A stretch of 64,000 nucleotides of DNA from JAVBME01 sp031552765 (GCA_031552765.1 JAVBME010000008.1:62001-126000), one strand, 5' to 3'; positions 8,779-17,817 are shown, counted from the stretch's first letter. Made by a program: numbers and translations. Notes: a model not told the origin generated them from the sequence alone.

Positions 8779-9383
8779 TGCTTATCATTCCTTATCTGTG
8801 CTAATAATGATCCTATTTCCTGCATAAGACTGTCGGCTATCTGCTGTGGCGTGTCTTTTTCATCTAAATTTTCCGGCATTGGCAGCGGTTTGCCAAAAAT
8901 AACAGTGATTTGGGGAAAAGGACGGGATAAAGAGATTTTTTCCGTACCGCTTATAGCGGCGGGAATGATCGTTGCTCCTGTTTTGCACGCCAGCATGATG
9001 GCGCCCGGTTCGGCTTTACCCAGTGCGCCGTTTTTGCTGCGCGTGCCTTCGGGGAATATACCAAGCACCCTGCCAGACCGTAAGCGCTCCAACGCCGTTT
9101 TTATCGCAGCGCGGTCAGAAGTGCCGCGCCGCACAGGAAAAGCCCCCAGTTTACTTATTATGGCGGCAAAGACCGGGTTGCGGAAAAGTTCTATTTTGGC
9201 CATGAAGTCTATCTTCCGGGCTTTGCAGGCGGTACCGAGCGTCGGTGGGTCAAGGTTGCTGACATGGTTGCTGGCAATAATAGCTGCGCCCTGCTGCGGC
9301 ACGTTTTCTCCGCCAATAATCCTTAACCGGAAAAATATGGCGTAAATAAAGCCAAAGATGATTCTGGCCAGTTTATAAGACAT
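8775..9383 (-). CDS. plsC: 1-acyl-sn-glycerol-3-phosphate acyltransferase
   Basis: PlsC acylates lysophosphatidate to phosphatidate at the membrane. The 202-aa protein has the acyltransferase motif HVSNLD (His40 to Asp45, HX4D) and FPEGTRS further on, with a hydrophobic N-terminus. Its stop overlaps the ispH-rpsA start by 4 bases, and it begins immediately after the cmk stop codon. The order cmk-plsC-ispH is a common Firmicutes arrangement. Confidence 0.95.
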   Translation of the reverse strand: MSYKLARIIFGFIYAIFFRLRIIGGENVPQQGAAIIASNHVSNLDPPTLGTACKARKIDFMAKIELFRNPVFAAIISKLGAFPVRRGTSDRAAIKTALERLRSGRVLGIFPEGTRSKNGALGKAEPGAIMLACKTGATIIPAAISGTEKISLSRPFPQITVIFGKPLPMPENLDEKDTPQQIADSLMQEIGSLLAQIRNDKH

Positions 9384-10052
9384 TTACAATCTGCTCCTTG
9401 CCAGGTTTACTATTTCATCAACAGTCTGGCGTATACTGAGTTTTGTAGAGTCTATTTCGATAGCGTCATCAGCTTTTTTTAAAGGTGCGATCGCGCGCCC
9501 CATATCGGCTTTGTCGCGTTCGTCTATTTCTCTTTGCAGTTCTTCTATATCCACCTTCTGCCCTTTGGCTACCAGCTCTATGTAACGGCGCCGAGCGCGT
9601 TCGGCACTGCTGGCTACAAGGTATATTTTGACCGCGGCGTCGGGGAATATGCATGTGCCCACATCGCGGCCGTCCATGACGGCATTGCCGGCGGAGCCGA
9701 GGGCCCTTTGCTGCACAAGCATGGCGCTTCTAACCCCGCCCAGGCTGGATACGAAAGAAGCTTGGTTGGATACCTCGGTCGTCCTGATTTCTTCCGTTAC
9801 TTCGCTGCCGTCCACAAACACCCGGTTTATATCGCCGTCCGGGCGAAATACGATATTTACCTTGGCGGCGGTCTCCTCTATTTTTCCCTGGTCGTTTATT
9901 ACGCCAAGCTGAAGGCATTTTAAAGCTATGGCGCGGTACATGGCTCCGGTATCAATATAGGCGAAACCCAGTTTTGTTGCTACCTGCTTTGCTACAGTGC
10001 TTTTTCCGGCCCCGGCCGGCCCATCTATGGCAATGATCTTGCTACCACTCAA
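9384..10052 (-). CDS. cmk: Cytidylate kinase
   Basis: Cmk phosphorylates CMP and dCMP. The 222-aa protein has the P-loop GPAGAGKST at residues 11-19, the CMP-binding IDTGAMYRA and the MDGRDVGT motif. The start is TTG, with a GCAGG site about 9 nt upstream. It lies 17 bp downstream of the flavoprotein gene and immediately precedes plsC. Confidence 0.96.
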   Translation of the reverse strand: MSGSKIIAIDGPAGAGKSTVAKQVATKLGFAYIDTGAMYRAIALKCLQLGVINDQGKIEETAAKVNIVFRPDGDINRVFVDGSEVTEEIRTTEVSNQASFVSSLGGVRSAMLVQQRALGSAGNAVMDGRDVGTCIFPDAAVKIYLVASSAERARRRYIELVAKGQKVDIEELQREIDERDKADMGRAIAPLKKADDAIEIDSTKLSIRQTVDEIVNLARSRL

Positions 10053-10069
10053 AATAAAATACCTGCCTC

Positions 10070-11311
10070 TCAGTTGTAAATACTGCCGGCGTTTGTACCG
10101 GCAACATAGCCTGTAGAAAAAGCCGCTTGTAGATTGAAACCTCCGGTATAGCCGTCTATATCCATCACTTCACCGGCAAAGTACAGGCCGGTCAATATTT
10201 TGGACGCCAGTGTCTTGGGGTCTATTTCTTTCAGGTTTACTCCGCCAGCGGTCACTATCGCTTCGGCCAACGGCCTGGTAGAAGTAACCGATAACCGGAA
10301 ATCTTTTAATACTGCCAGAAATCTTTTTCGTTCTTCTTTGCTTATCTGATTGGTAAATTTTTCTTCGTCTATTTGCGCTTCGGCCAGCACTACCGGGATC
10401 AAGCTCGCCGGTAAAAGCTCATGCAGTGAATTTTTTATCTGCTTGCGGCTATACCGGGTAAAATCCCTTTGTATGCGGGCGTCGAGGATTTCCGGCTTTA
10501 GGGCGGGTTTGAGGTCTATAGCTATTTCCACTTTAAGGCCTGCGGCAAGCTGCTTTGATACTTCATTGCTCAAAGACAAGATGACCGGGCCGGACAAACC
10601 AAAGTGCGTAAACAGCATTTCGCCGAATTCATTTTTGACTGTTTTGCCGCCGGCAATTATACCGGCATTTATGTTGCGCAGAGAAAGTCCCTGCAACTTA
10701 GGTAAATATGGAGAGTTAGATTGCAGTGGCACCAGGGAGGGTTTTAAAGGAATTATGCTGTGGCCGCATTTTTCCGCCAGCAAAAAACCACTGCCGTCAG
10801 AGCCTGTACCGGGGTAGGAAGCGCCACCGGCTGCCAGGACGACGCTTTTAGCCAGAAAAGTATCTTTGTTAGTTTTTACACCTGAAACTGTACCGTTATT
10901 TACTAATATCTCTTTGGCCTTTGTGTTGAGGATGATTTTTCCTCCCAGGCGTTTAAAGACAGCCAGCAAGGTATCGCGTACATCGGCCGCTTTATCGCTT
11001 ACCGGAAAAACACGTCCGCCGCGTTCGACTTTTGTGAAGAGGTCATTTTCTTCAAAAAAAGCTATCAACTGACGGTTGTCAAAAGCGCGTAAGGCACTGT
11101 TGAGAAAAACGCCGTTCCCCGGGATATTTTTTATTATCTCCGCAACGTCGCAAATATTGGTGATGTTACAGCGGCCTTTGCCGGTAATGAGCAGCTTGCG
11201 TCCCGCTTCTTTCATATGGTCAAGTATGAGTGTTTTGGCGCCTTGCTGCGCGGCGGCAATGCCGGCTAGCAAGCCGGCGGGGCCTGCCCCTATTATTACC
11301 ACATCATACAT
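10070..11311 (-). CDS. NAD(P)/FAD-dependent oxidoreductase, HI0933/YhiN family
   Basis: The 413-aa flavoprotein has the FAD-binding GAGPAGLLAGIAAAQ at residues 8-22, the family segment GKGRCNITN, and a C-terminal FAD-contact stretch ending in EVMDIDGYTGGFNLQ. The family (HI0933-like, also called YhiN) is widespread, but its substrate is not established to my knowledge. The gene overlaps the rluB stop by 8 bases. Confidence 0.9.
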   Translation of the reverse strand: MYDVVIIGAGPAGLLAGIAAAQQGAKTLILDHMKEAGRKLLITGKGRCNITNICDVAEIIKNIPGNGVFLNSALRAFDNRQLIAFFEENDLFTKVERGGRVFPVSDKAADVRDTLLAVFKRLGGKIILNTKAKEILVNNGTVSGVKTNKDTFLAKSVVLAAGGASYPGTGSDGSGFLLAEKCGHSIIPLKPSLVPLQSNSPYLPKLQGLSLRNINAGIIAGGKTVKNEFGEMLFTHFGLSGPVILSLSNEVSKQLAAGLKVEIAIDLKPALKPEILDARIQRDFTRYSRKQIKNSLHELLPASLIPVVLAEAQIDEEKFTNQISKEERKRFLAVLKDFRLSVTSTRPLAEAIVTAGGVNLKEIDPKTLASKILTGLYFAGEVMDIDGYTGGFNLQAAFSTGYVAGTNAGSIYN

Positions 11312-12041
11312 CGTCTTCTCTTATCACCTGTTTATAAAGATTTTTCACTTCTTCCGGGTTTAATTCCCTTATACCGCCCCGCTTGAGGCCGGATAAAGTT
11401 ATCCCGGCAAACTTTGTGCGTTTCAAATAACGCACCGGGTGGCCGATAGCGTCGCACATACGCCTTACTTGGCGGTTGCGTCCTTCGTGTATCGTTATGT
11501 CAAAAATCGTCACATTTTTTTCATGCTGGTATTCCATGAGATCTACTATAGCCGGGGCGGTTTTCCCGTCGTCGAGAAGCAGCCCCATACGCAATTTGTC
11601 GAGGGCGTCGTCATTTATCATGCCAAGGGCGCTTACCCGGTAGGTTTTTTTTACGGTGTGGCTGGGATGGCTGAGCAGTTGCGCCAGCTCGCCGTCATTG
11701 GTAAAAAGTAAGATACCCTCGGTATTGTAGTCAAGACGTCCCACAGGAAAAACTTTTTCCGGCAGGTTTTTGAAATAATCCGCTACAGTTTTGCGCCCTT
11801 CAGGGTCGGACATGCTGGTGATGACTCCGCGCGGCTTGTTGAATATGTAATAAACTTTCTTTTGCGCTTCTACCGGCCGGCCGTCGAGAATGACCTTGTC
11901 CCTGGCCGGGTCTACTTTACTGCCAAGCTCCTGTACGGTCTTGCCGTTCACTCTTACGCGCCCGGCCAGGATTATTTTCTCCGCATCGCGCCGCGAGGCG
12001 ATACCGGCCTGGGAGAGGAATTTTTGCAATCTTTCTTCCAT
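11304..12041 (-). CDS. rluB: 23S rRNA pseudouridine synthase (RluB family)
   Basis: The 245-aa protein has an N-terminal S4 RNA-binding domain (RLQKFLSQAGIASRRDAEKII). The catalytic domain follows with VGRLDYNTEGILLFTNDGE, which holds the active-site aspartate, and GRNRQVRRM. This is the RsuA/RluB group; RluB-type modification of 23S rRNA helix 89 is the best guess in a Firmicute. It stands between the carboxypeptidase gene and the YhiN-like gene. Confidence 0.92.
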   Translation of the reverse strand: MEERLQKFLSQAGIASRRDAEKIILAGRVRVNGKTVQELGSKVDPARDKVILDGRPVEAQKKVYYIFNKPRGVITSMSDPEGRKTVADYFKNLPEKVFPVGRLDYNTEGILLFTNDGELAQLLSHPSHTVKKTYRVSALGMINDDALDKLRMGLLLDDGKTAPAIVDLMEYQHEKNVTIFDITIHEGRNRQVRRMCDAIGHPVRYLKRTKFAGITLSGLKRGGIRELNPEEVKNLYKQVIREDDV

Positions 12042-12068
12042 TGTTTAAGTTGCTCCAATTTACAAGAT

Positions 12069-13160
12069 TCAACTTGCTATTTTTATTTCTGTTTTGCTGA
12101 CAAGGCGCAGTTTGCGCACTTCCTTGCCATCATACGTGACCCGTACAAAGCCCGCCTCCTGCCCTTGTTTTACCGGCGCGAACAGGCGCCTGGCCGGTAT
12201 TACTTCGACCTTATACTTGTTGAGATCGTTTATTACAGGCAGTGTCAGGTCCTCTTCCACGGTCAGGCTTGCATTGTCCGTGCCTTTATACACGGGAGTC
12301 GAGTAAACGGTATCCCCTCTTTTGTATATTTTTTCCGGCGTAATAAGGGAAAAACCATAATCCATAAGCTTCCAGGCGTCATTCCAACAATAATCATCTG
12401 AGTGGTATGTAACGGCAATAAGTTTGACGCCGTTTTTTTCCGCGCTGGTCACTAGGCAATATCTGGCCGCGTTGGTATAACCGGTTTTTACGCCTGTCGC
12501 GCCGTCATAAGATGCCAAAAATTTGTTGGTGTTGACAAATATGCTCTCTTGCGCGGCGTTTCTTTTATTCCAGGGATGTTCATATGTACCCACGATATTG
12601 GCGAAAGCCGGGTTTTTAAGCGCATAAGCGGTTATTAAGGCCATATCGCGCGGGGTCGTATAATGCTCAGGGTCAGGCAAGCCGGAAGGATTGACAAATT
12701 TGCTGTTTTTTGCGCCGATGAGGCGCGCTGTCGCATTCATCAAGTTAACAAAGCGTTCTACCGAGCCATTGCCCAAGTGTTCGGCTATGGCAGTAGCGGC
12801 GTCGTTGCCAGATACCATCATCATACCGTAAAACAGTTCTTGCAAAAAGTATCTCTCGCCTGCCTTCAGCCGCATGGATGAGCCTTCTATAGAGGCGGCC
12901 CGGGGGCTTATAGTGACAGTCGTGTTGCGGCTGTTGTTTTCAAGAGCGGTGATCAGTGTGAGTATTTTGGTAGTGCTGGCCGGAAAGCACAGCGTATCGG
13001 CATTTTTATTGAATAGCTCTTTGCCAGTAGACGCTTCGATGACAATAGCGTAAGTAGCGTCTACTGACGGCGCCGGGCCCATAGCCGGTTCCGTAGTAGC
13101 CGGGAAAGCAAATAAAAATTGTACGAAAGCAAAGGAAATTATTATCGCGCGTTTCAGCAT
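12069..13160 (-). CDS. dacF: D-alanyl-D-alanine carboxypeptidase (DacF/PBP5 type)
   Basis: A serine-type peptidoglycan carboxypeptidase that trims the terminal D-Ala of the stem peptide. The N-terminus is a signal peptide (hydrophobic stretch near residues 5-21). The three penicillin-binding motifs are STTK (Ser63 to Lys66), SGN (118-120) and KTG (226-228), numbered from the GTG three bases upstream. The true start is more likely the ATG at 13160, which overlaps the scpB stop as TGATG, with GGAG 8 nt upstream. A C-terminal PBP5-like beta domain completes it. Coupling with scpB is translational. The exact paralogue name is uncertain. Confidence 0.9.
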   Translation of the reverse strand: MLKRAIIISFAFVQFLFAFPATTEPAMGPAPSVDATYAIVIEASTGKELFNKNADTLCFPASTTKILTLITALENNSRNTTVTISPRAASIEGSSMRLKAGERYFLQELFYGMMMVSGNDAATAIAEHLGNGSVERFVNLMNATARLIGAKNSKFVNPSGLPDPEHYTTPRDMALITAYALKNPAFANIVGTYEHPWNKRNAAQESIFVNTNKFLASYDGATGVKTGYTNAARYCLVTSAEKNGVKLIAVTYHSDDYCWNDAWKLMDYGFSLITPEKIYKRGDTVYSTPVYKGTDNASLTVEEDLTLPVINDLNKYKVEVIPARRLFAPVKQGQEAGFVRVTYDGKEVRKLRLVSKTEIKIAS

Positions 13161-13714
13161 CACTCATTCTCCATGTTGGCAGGCAACTCTTCTATTTCTG
13201 GAAATACTTCTTTAGGCAATTTGGGTAAATCTAAAAGCGAATTTAAACCGAAAGAAGCCAAAAAATCATTGGTAGTGGCATAAAGGATCGGCCTGCCGGC
13301 AGCATCTTTACGGCCGGCTTCTTTGACGAATTTCAGTTCGATAAGCGCATTTAGTATCTTGTCGCTTTTTATGCCGCGTATAGCCTCTATCTCCTGTTTG
13401 GTCACAGGCTGGCGAAAAGCTATTATAGCCAGGGTTTCCATCATCGCCTGCGACAATTTTGTTTCCTGGGCCTGTCCTAATTTTCCTATAGTATCTGCCA
13501 GTTCTTTTTTAGTACATAACTGGTAACCGCCGGCGATATGGCGTATAGTTAGCCCATGCACCGGTTTTGCCAGTTCTTCTTTCAGGTCAAAGATGATATC
13601 TTCCACGTGGTCGGCCGGGATATCGAGGATTTTCGCTATCTTGTCGGCTGCTATAGGGTCGCCGCTGGCAAACAGGATGGCTTCCACATGGCTGTAAAAT
13701 TTGTCATAAAACAT
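13160..13714 (-). CDS. scpB: Segregation and condensation protein B
   Basis: ScpB is the winged-helix partner of the SMC-ScpA chromosome condensation complex. The start at 13714 gives 184 aa; the open frame extends 12 codons further, but GGAGG lies 7 nt before this ATG and inside the end of scpA, which fixes the start. The sequence HVEAILFASGDPI at the N-terminus and the AFRQPVTKQEIEAIRG segment are typical. It overlaps scpA by 11 bases and the carboxypeptidase gene at its end. Confidence 0.95.
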   Translation of the reverse strand: MFYDKFYSHVEAILFASGDPIAADKIAKILDIPADHVEDIIFDLKEELAKPVHGLTIRHIAGGYQLCTKKELADTIGKLGQAQETKLSQAMMETLAIIAFRQPVTKQEIEAIRGIKSDKILNALIELKFVKEAGRKDAAGRPILYATTNDFLASFGLNSLLDLPKLPKEVFPEIEELPANMENE

Positions 13715-14438
13715 GTGCGCCCTCCTGTAGGTAGATATAAATATCGCCAAATTTTTCCGGCTGTCGTATTTTAATGGATTTAAGACGCAATAGCTCCAGT
13801 ATGGCTAAAAAAGCCGATACCAATTCTATGTTGCTGCCAGAGCGAATAAGCGTCTCTCGCAAAGTAAGGTTGTCGCCTTTTATTTTTAGCAGTTGCAGTA
13901 TGTCGTCCATTTTATCATGGACATTTATTTCCTCGTTATTGATATAGGTAGGCGTCTCTTCTGCCGATTCCATTAGCCCGGCTATGGCGACAAGCAGCTG
14001 TTCAACAGACAAATTTTTAGGCCGGCTGGGAGTTGTTGCAAAAAGCATCGGCTCGCGCACAGCATATAAGGAGCTCTTTTCCCACAAGCCGGCAAATACC
14101 TCTCCCATTTCTTTGAACTGCCGGTATGCTATAAGGCGTTCGACCAGCTTTTGCCGCGGGTCTTCCAAAGCGTCCTCTTCTTCGCCGTCAGGCGCTGTCG
14201 CCGGTTGTTTAGGCAACAGCATGCGCGACTTTATTTGTAAAAGGGTTGCGGCCATCAGCAAAAATTCGCTGGCCAGTTCTATATTAAATTCCTGCATGCT
14301 GCTGATATAGGATAGGTATTGCTGCGTTACGCTGGCAATGGGTATATCGTAAATATCCAGCTTATCTTTCTCGATAAGGTGCATCAAAAGGTCGAGCGGC
14401 CCCTCGAAAGTACCGGCGACTATTTTATACTTGTCCAT
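13704..14438 (-). CDS. scpA: Segregation and condensation protein A (kleisin)
   Basis: ScpA bridges the SMC dimer with ScpB. The 244-aa protein opens with the kleisin signature FEGPLDLLMHLIEKDKLDIYDI and ends with a winged-helix region that closes the SMC heads. It lies 6 bp downstream of trpS and overlaps scpB. Confidence 0.96.
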   Translation of the reverse strand: MDKYKIVAGTFEGPLDLLMHLIEKDKLDIYDIPIASVTQQYLSYISSMQEFNIELASEFLLMAATLLQIKSRMLLPKQPATAPDGEEEDALEDPRQKLVERLIAYRQFKEMGEVFAGLWEKSSLYAVREPMLFATTPSRPKNLSVEQLLVAIAGLMESAEETPTYINNEEINVHDKMDDILQLLKIKGDNLTLRETLIRSGSNIELVSAFLAILELLRLKSIKIRQPEKFGDIYIYLQEGAHVL

Positions 14439-14444
14439 AGCCTG

Positions 14445-15437
14445 TCAGTCGAGCTGCATAGCGCTGCGTACTTCCTGCATGGTGGCTGCGGCTACTGCGC
14501 GCGCGCGTTCGGCGCCGTGGGCCAGGACTTCTTTTATATAACCCGGCTTGGTCAATAATGCAGTGCGGCGTTCATATATTTGCGCCAGTGCCGTTATCAT
14601 ATTTTCCGCCAGCAGTTTTTTGCAGTCAACGCAGCCGATTTCGGCATTACGGCATTTTTGCCCTATTTCTTCATACTGCGGCGCGCTGAAATGTTTATGG
14701 AAAGTATATACTGTGCATATGTCAGGGTTGCCTTTGTCGGTTTTCTTGATCCGGTTGGGGTCTGTGATCATTTGGCGCACTTTTGCCCGCAGTTCATCCG
14801 GGCTGGCGCCAAACGGGATCTCATTGCCGTAGGATTTAGACATTTTGCGCCCGTCAAGCCCGGGCAATACTTTGGCTTCGGTCAGGGCGGCCTTGGGTTC
14901 AGGAAATACCTGTGTTTTATAAATCATATTAAAGCGGCGCACCATTTCTCTCGCCAGCTCCAGGTGCGGCACCTGGTCTTCGCCGACCGGGACGGTATCG
15001 GCCTTGTACAATACTATATCTGCTGTCATCAACACAGGATATCCTAAAAATCCGTAGGTGTTTATTTCCTTGCCCATTTCGCCCAGTTGCTGCAATTTAT
15101 CTTTGTAGGTAGGCACCCTTTCCAGCCAGGAGAGCGGTACATTCATAGACAGCAACAGATGCAGTTCGGCGTGTTCTTTGACCTGGGACTGGACGAAGAT
15201 GACATTTTTCTCCGGGTCGAGGCCTGCGCTCAGCCAGTCGAGCGCCATCTGAAAAGTATGTTCTTTTAACATGCTGGTATCATTGTAAGTAGAAGTGAGA
15301 GCATGCAGGTCGACGATAGAAAAAAAACACTCATAGTCGTTTTGCAGGTTTACCCAGTTCTGCAAGGCTCCCATATAATTGCCCAGATGAAAACGGCCGG
15401 AAGGTTGCATGCCGCTAAAAATACGCCCTTTGGACAT
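14445..15437 (-). CDS. trpS: Tryptophanyl-tRNA synthetase
   Basis: A class I aminoacyl-tRNA synthetase charging tRNA-Trp. The 330-aa protein has the HIGH-type motif in PSGRFHLGNYMGAL (about residues 12-25) and the KMSKS loop in GRKMSKSYGN. An AAAGGAG site precedes the ATG. No T-box is seen in front of it: the upstream neighbour (M50 protease gene) ends 19 bp away. Confidence 0.97.
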   Translation of the reverse strand: MSKGRIFSGMQPSGRFHLGNYMGALQNWVNLQNDYECFFSIVDLHALTSTYNDTSMLKEHTFQMALDWLSAGLDPEKNVIFVQSQVKEHAELHLLLSMNVPLSWLERVPTYKDKLQQLGEMGKEINTYGFLGYPVLMTADIVLYKADTVPVGEDQVPHLELAREMVRRFNMIYKTQVFPEPKAALTEAKVLPGLDGRKMSKSYGNEIPFGASPDELRAKVRQMITDPNRIKKTDKGNPDICTVYTFHKHFSAPQYEEIGQKCRNAEIGCVDCKKLLAENMITALAQIYERRTALLTKPGYIKEVLAHGAERARAVAAATMQEVRSAMQLD

Positions 15438-15456
15438 CGATATTTCTCCTTTGAAT

Positions 15457-16077
15457 TCAAATAAAGATCCCTACGAACATTTTCATGCCGCCAAGCAAAA
15501 AGCTTGCTATGGGCGAAAGGACCATGCCTGTCACGCCAAATACGATCAGGCCGATGAGTATAAACTGGCTGTACGGTTCTATTTGCATCAGCGCATAGGC
15601 CTGCCTGCCTGGCAGCATGCTCATGAGTATCTTGGAGCCGTCAAGCGGCGGTATTGGCATAAGATTGAAAAGAGCAAACCAGATGTTGTACAGTTGCAGC
15701 CAGATGAGGAATTTTAATACTCCTACACCAAGCAACTGGAATTTTACCATAACGGCAAACAGCACCACGCCGATAAAAGCAATCAAAAGGTTGGAGCCTG
15801 GCCCGGCAAAAGAAACCGCCATCATGCCCTTACGCCCGTCGCGAAAATAGGAAGGATTTACCGGTACCGGCTTGGCCCAGCCAAAACCGACCAAAAATAG
15901 CGCCAGGGTGCCGAAGGGATCAAGGTGTACCAATGGATTCATCGTAAGGCGTCCCATATAACGCGGCGTCGGATCGCCCATAGAGTCGGCGACGACCGCA
16001 TGAGCGTATTCGTGCACTGTTAAAGCTATTAGCAGAGCCGGAATACGATATAGTGCTTCATAACTAAAGTCAAACAT
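15457..16077 (-). CDS. Site-2 protease family (M50) membrane metalloprotease
   Basis: The 206-aa protein is a compact membrane zinc protease of the rhomboid-unrelated S2P/M50 group. The zinc motif HEYAH covers His22, Glu23 and His26, and the distal ligand motif NLMPIPPLDGSKI is further on. Several hydrophobic segments surround them. There is no PDZ domain, unlike RseP/RasP, so it belongs to the short M50 type often found near scpAB and trpS in Firmicutes. The natural substrate is unknown. A promoter and GGAGG lie upstream. Confidence 0.88.
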   Translation of the reverse strand: MFDFSYEALYRIPALLIALTVHEYAHAVVADSMGDPTPRYMGRLTMNPLVHLDPFGTLALFLVGFGWAKPVPVNPSYFRDGRKGMMAVSFAGPGSNLLIAFIGVVLFAVMVKFQLLGVGVLKFLIWLQLYNIWFALFNLMPIPPLDGSKILMSMLPGRQAYALMQIEPYSQFILIGLIVFGVTGMVLSPIASFLLGGMKMFVGIFI

Positions 16078-16110
16078 TTTTTCCTCCGGTCAGACAATTT
16101 CAATTATTTA

Positions 16111-16138
16111 ATTATACTAGATTTTTCCCTATAGTAAA
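16111..16138 (-). promoter_or_regulatory. Promoter of the M50-trpS-scpAB cluster
   Basis: TATAAT (16111-16116) and TTTACT (16133-16138) are spaced by 16 bp on the minus strand, some 35 bp before the M50 start. The lysA gene ends about 300 bp further upstream, so this probably starts the transcript for the downstream cluster. Confidence 0.6.
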
Positions 16139-16144
16139 AGGGAT

Positions 16145-16417
16145 TTAAACTTTGTAGTCAAACAACCCCAAAAAATAGAGCAAAGGCCGTTGCAGTTTTT
16201 GTTGTAGGCAAAAATAGCTTACGGCCATGCATACTTGGAAAGCATACATCTTTGCGGCCTATTTTCCCTAACACTATGTTGTCGTCAGTCGGAATGCAGG
16301 AAGCATTCCTTCTTTCTTCGCCTTGTGTTCCGAAAAATATTCCCGCAATTCTACACTGGTTTTTAGGTTGCTTGACTACATAAATACAGACTGCCCGCCA
16401 GAACAGTCTGTATTTAT
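16145..16417. repeat. Structured intergenic element, possible dispersed repeat
   Basis: The 355-bp gap between lysA and the M50 gene holds no supportable gene, but it is strongly patterned. GTAGTCAAACAACC (16154-16167) is repeated inverted as GGTTGCTTGACTAC (16366-16379), matching 13 of 14. Next to the right copy is a perfect 14-bp stem (16380-16393 with 16404-16417). A small GGAATGC/GCATTCC hairpin and several GGCC repeats lie in between. The minus strand has a long open stretch without a start codon in one frame. This looks like a small inverted-repeat element or a structured RNA; copies elsewhere in the genome would be needed to prove it. Confidence 0.45.
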
Positions 16418-16424
16418 AGTTTTT
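16380..16424. terminator. Strong hairpin downstream of lysA
   Basis: The perfect 14-bp stem ATAAATACAGACTG/CAGTCTGTATTTAT has a 10-base loop and is followed on the plus strand by TTTTT (16420-16424). On the minus strand, the direction of lysA, there is no T run, so it would be a weak terminator for lysA itself; it may belong to the repeat element. Confidence 0.4.
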
Positions 16425-16432
16425 ACCGCTGC

Positions 16433-17734
16433 TTACGGCAATATGTCATTGCGTATCAAATCTTCATAGGTCTCTCTTTTTACTACTACCCTGGCCCTTC
16501 CGTCCTGTACAAAAACGACGGCAGGTTTAAGGTTGCGGTTATAATTACTGGACATAGAGTAGTTATAAGCGCCGGTAGACGATACTACCAGTATGTCACC
16601 CTTAGCGACAGGCGGCAGTTCAATGTCTTTTATCAGCATATCGCCGGATTCACAGCATTTGCCGGCAATAGATACCTTCTCTGTAGCCTTGTCGAGCATC
16701 CTGTTAGCTAAAGCTGCTTCGTATTTGGCGTCATACAACGCCGGGCGCGGGTTATCGGTCATGCCGCCGTCAATAGACACGTACTTTCTGATACCGGGTA
16801 TTTCTTTCACCGTGCCTATAGTATAAAGCGTGCAACCGGTCTCGCCTACCATCGAACGGCCCGGCTCAATGAGCAGCCTCGGTAGGTCTAGGCCGTGTTT
16901 GGCGCAGTTTGCCTTGACTTCTTTGACCAGGTTTTCCACAAAAGCGCTGAGCGTTTTTGGTTCGTCGCCCTCCGAATAATAGATGCCCAAGCCGCCGCCC
17001 AGGTTCAATTCTTCTACTGTCATACCGGTTTCTTTCTTTATTTGCGTCACAAAGCCGACCATGACCTCGACTGTTTCATTATAAGAAGCCAGGTCGAAAA
17101 TTTGTGAACCGATATGGCAATGAATACCGACAAATTTCAAGTGTCTTTTCTGTGCGATTCTTTTTATCGCTTCCATGGCCTGGCCGTTGCTTATAGCTAC
17201 GCCAAATTTAGAGTCGATGAGGCCGGTTTTTATAAAGCTGTGCGTATGGGCGTCTATACCGGGCGATACCCGGAGCAGTACTTTGGCAGTTTTGCCCTTG
17301 GCCGCCGTCAGACCTTCCAGAAGGTCTATTTCCGGCATATTGTCTATGACAAAATGGCCTACGCCACTGTCGAGAGCGAGGTTGATTTCTTCCGGCAGCT
17401 TGTTATTGCCGTGAAAATAGGCTTTTTCCATAGGAAATCCTGCTTTTAGCGCAGTATAAATCTCGCCGCCGGAAACTACATCTATGCCCAGCCCTTCTTC
17501 CTCCACCAATTTACACATGGCGGCGGCCAAAAAGACCTTGCTGGCATAAAGAACGGTGAAATCAGGATAGCTGGCGCGAAAAGCTTCTGTATATTCGCGG
17601 CAATTTGCCCGTATCTGGCCTTCGTCCATCACATATAAAGGGGAACCAAACTGCTCTATGAGGTCAATGGCGGAGCAGCCGCCTATTTCAAGTATGCCTT
17701 TGCCGTTGATTTTCATGCTGGAAAGCAATTTCAT
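16433..17734 (-). CDS. lysA: Diaminopimelate decarboxylase
   Basis: LysA decarboxylates meso-diaminopimelate to L-lysine with pyridoxal phosphate. The 433-aa protein has the PLP lysine at Lys66 in LYASKVF, then HCHIGSQI, the phosphate-binding GGGLGI, EPGRSMVG and CCESGDML. The ATG at 17734 is preceded by GAGGTG at 11 nt. It has its own promoter and a hairpin at the start of its leader. dapF, which makes its substrate, is 40 kb away. Confidence 0.97.
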   Translation of the reverse strand: MKLLSSMKINGKGILEIGGCSAIDLIEQFGSPLYVMDEGQIRANCREYTEAFRASYPDFTVLYASKVFLAAAMCKLVEEEGLGIDVVSGGEIYTALKAGFPMEKAYFHGNNKLPEEINLALDSGVGHFVIDNMPEIDLLEGLTAAKGKTAKVLLRVSPGIDAHTHSFIKTGLIDSKFGVAISNGQAMEAIKRIAQKRHLKFVGIHCHIGSQIFDLASYNETVEVMVGFVTQIKKETGMTVEELNLGGGLGIYYSEGDEPKTLSAFVENLVKEVKANCAKHGLDLPRLLIEPGRSMVGETGCTLYTIGTVKEIPGIRKYVSIDGGMTDNPRPALYDAKYEAALANRMLDKATEKVSIAGKCCESGDMLIKDIELPPVAKGDILVVSSTGAYNYSMSSNYNRNLKPAVVFVQDGRARVVVKRETYEDLIRNDILP

Positions 17735-17775
17735 TAAGTTTCAGTCACCTCTTTGCTATATTTTAGTCAGATTAT

Positions 17776-17810
17776 GCAAAAGGATTGTGAGAGCTCCCAC
17801 AACCCTTTGC
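17776..17810 (-). promoter_or_regulatory. Stem-loop at the 5' end of the lysA leader
   Basis: GCAAAGGGTTGTGGGAG pairs imperfectly with CTCTCACAATCCTTTTGC, giving a stem of about 15 bp. It begins at the predicted transcription start of lysA. No T run follows it, so it is not a normal terminator; transcript stabilisation or attenuation are possible. Confidence 0.45.
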
Positions 17811-17817
17811 TACATAC

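Noticed and set aside
16145..16249. A 34-codon minus-strand frame starting with ATG in the lysA-M50 gap, and a longer start-less frame over most of the gap
   Set aside because: No ribosome site and no family resemblance; the region is better explained as a structured or repeated element.
16078..16432. T-box or lysine riboswitch in front of the M50-trpS cluster
   Set aside because: No AGGGTGG-type T-box sequence and no L-box signature occur on either strand.
17776..17810. Terminator for the enoyl-CoA hydratase gene
   Set aside because: The hairpin has no T run on the minus strand and lies downstream of a good lysA promoter, so it belongs to the lysA leader.
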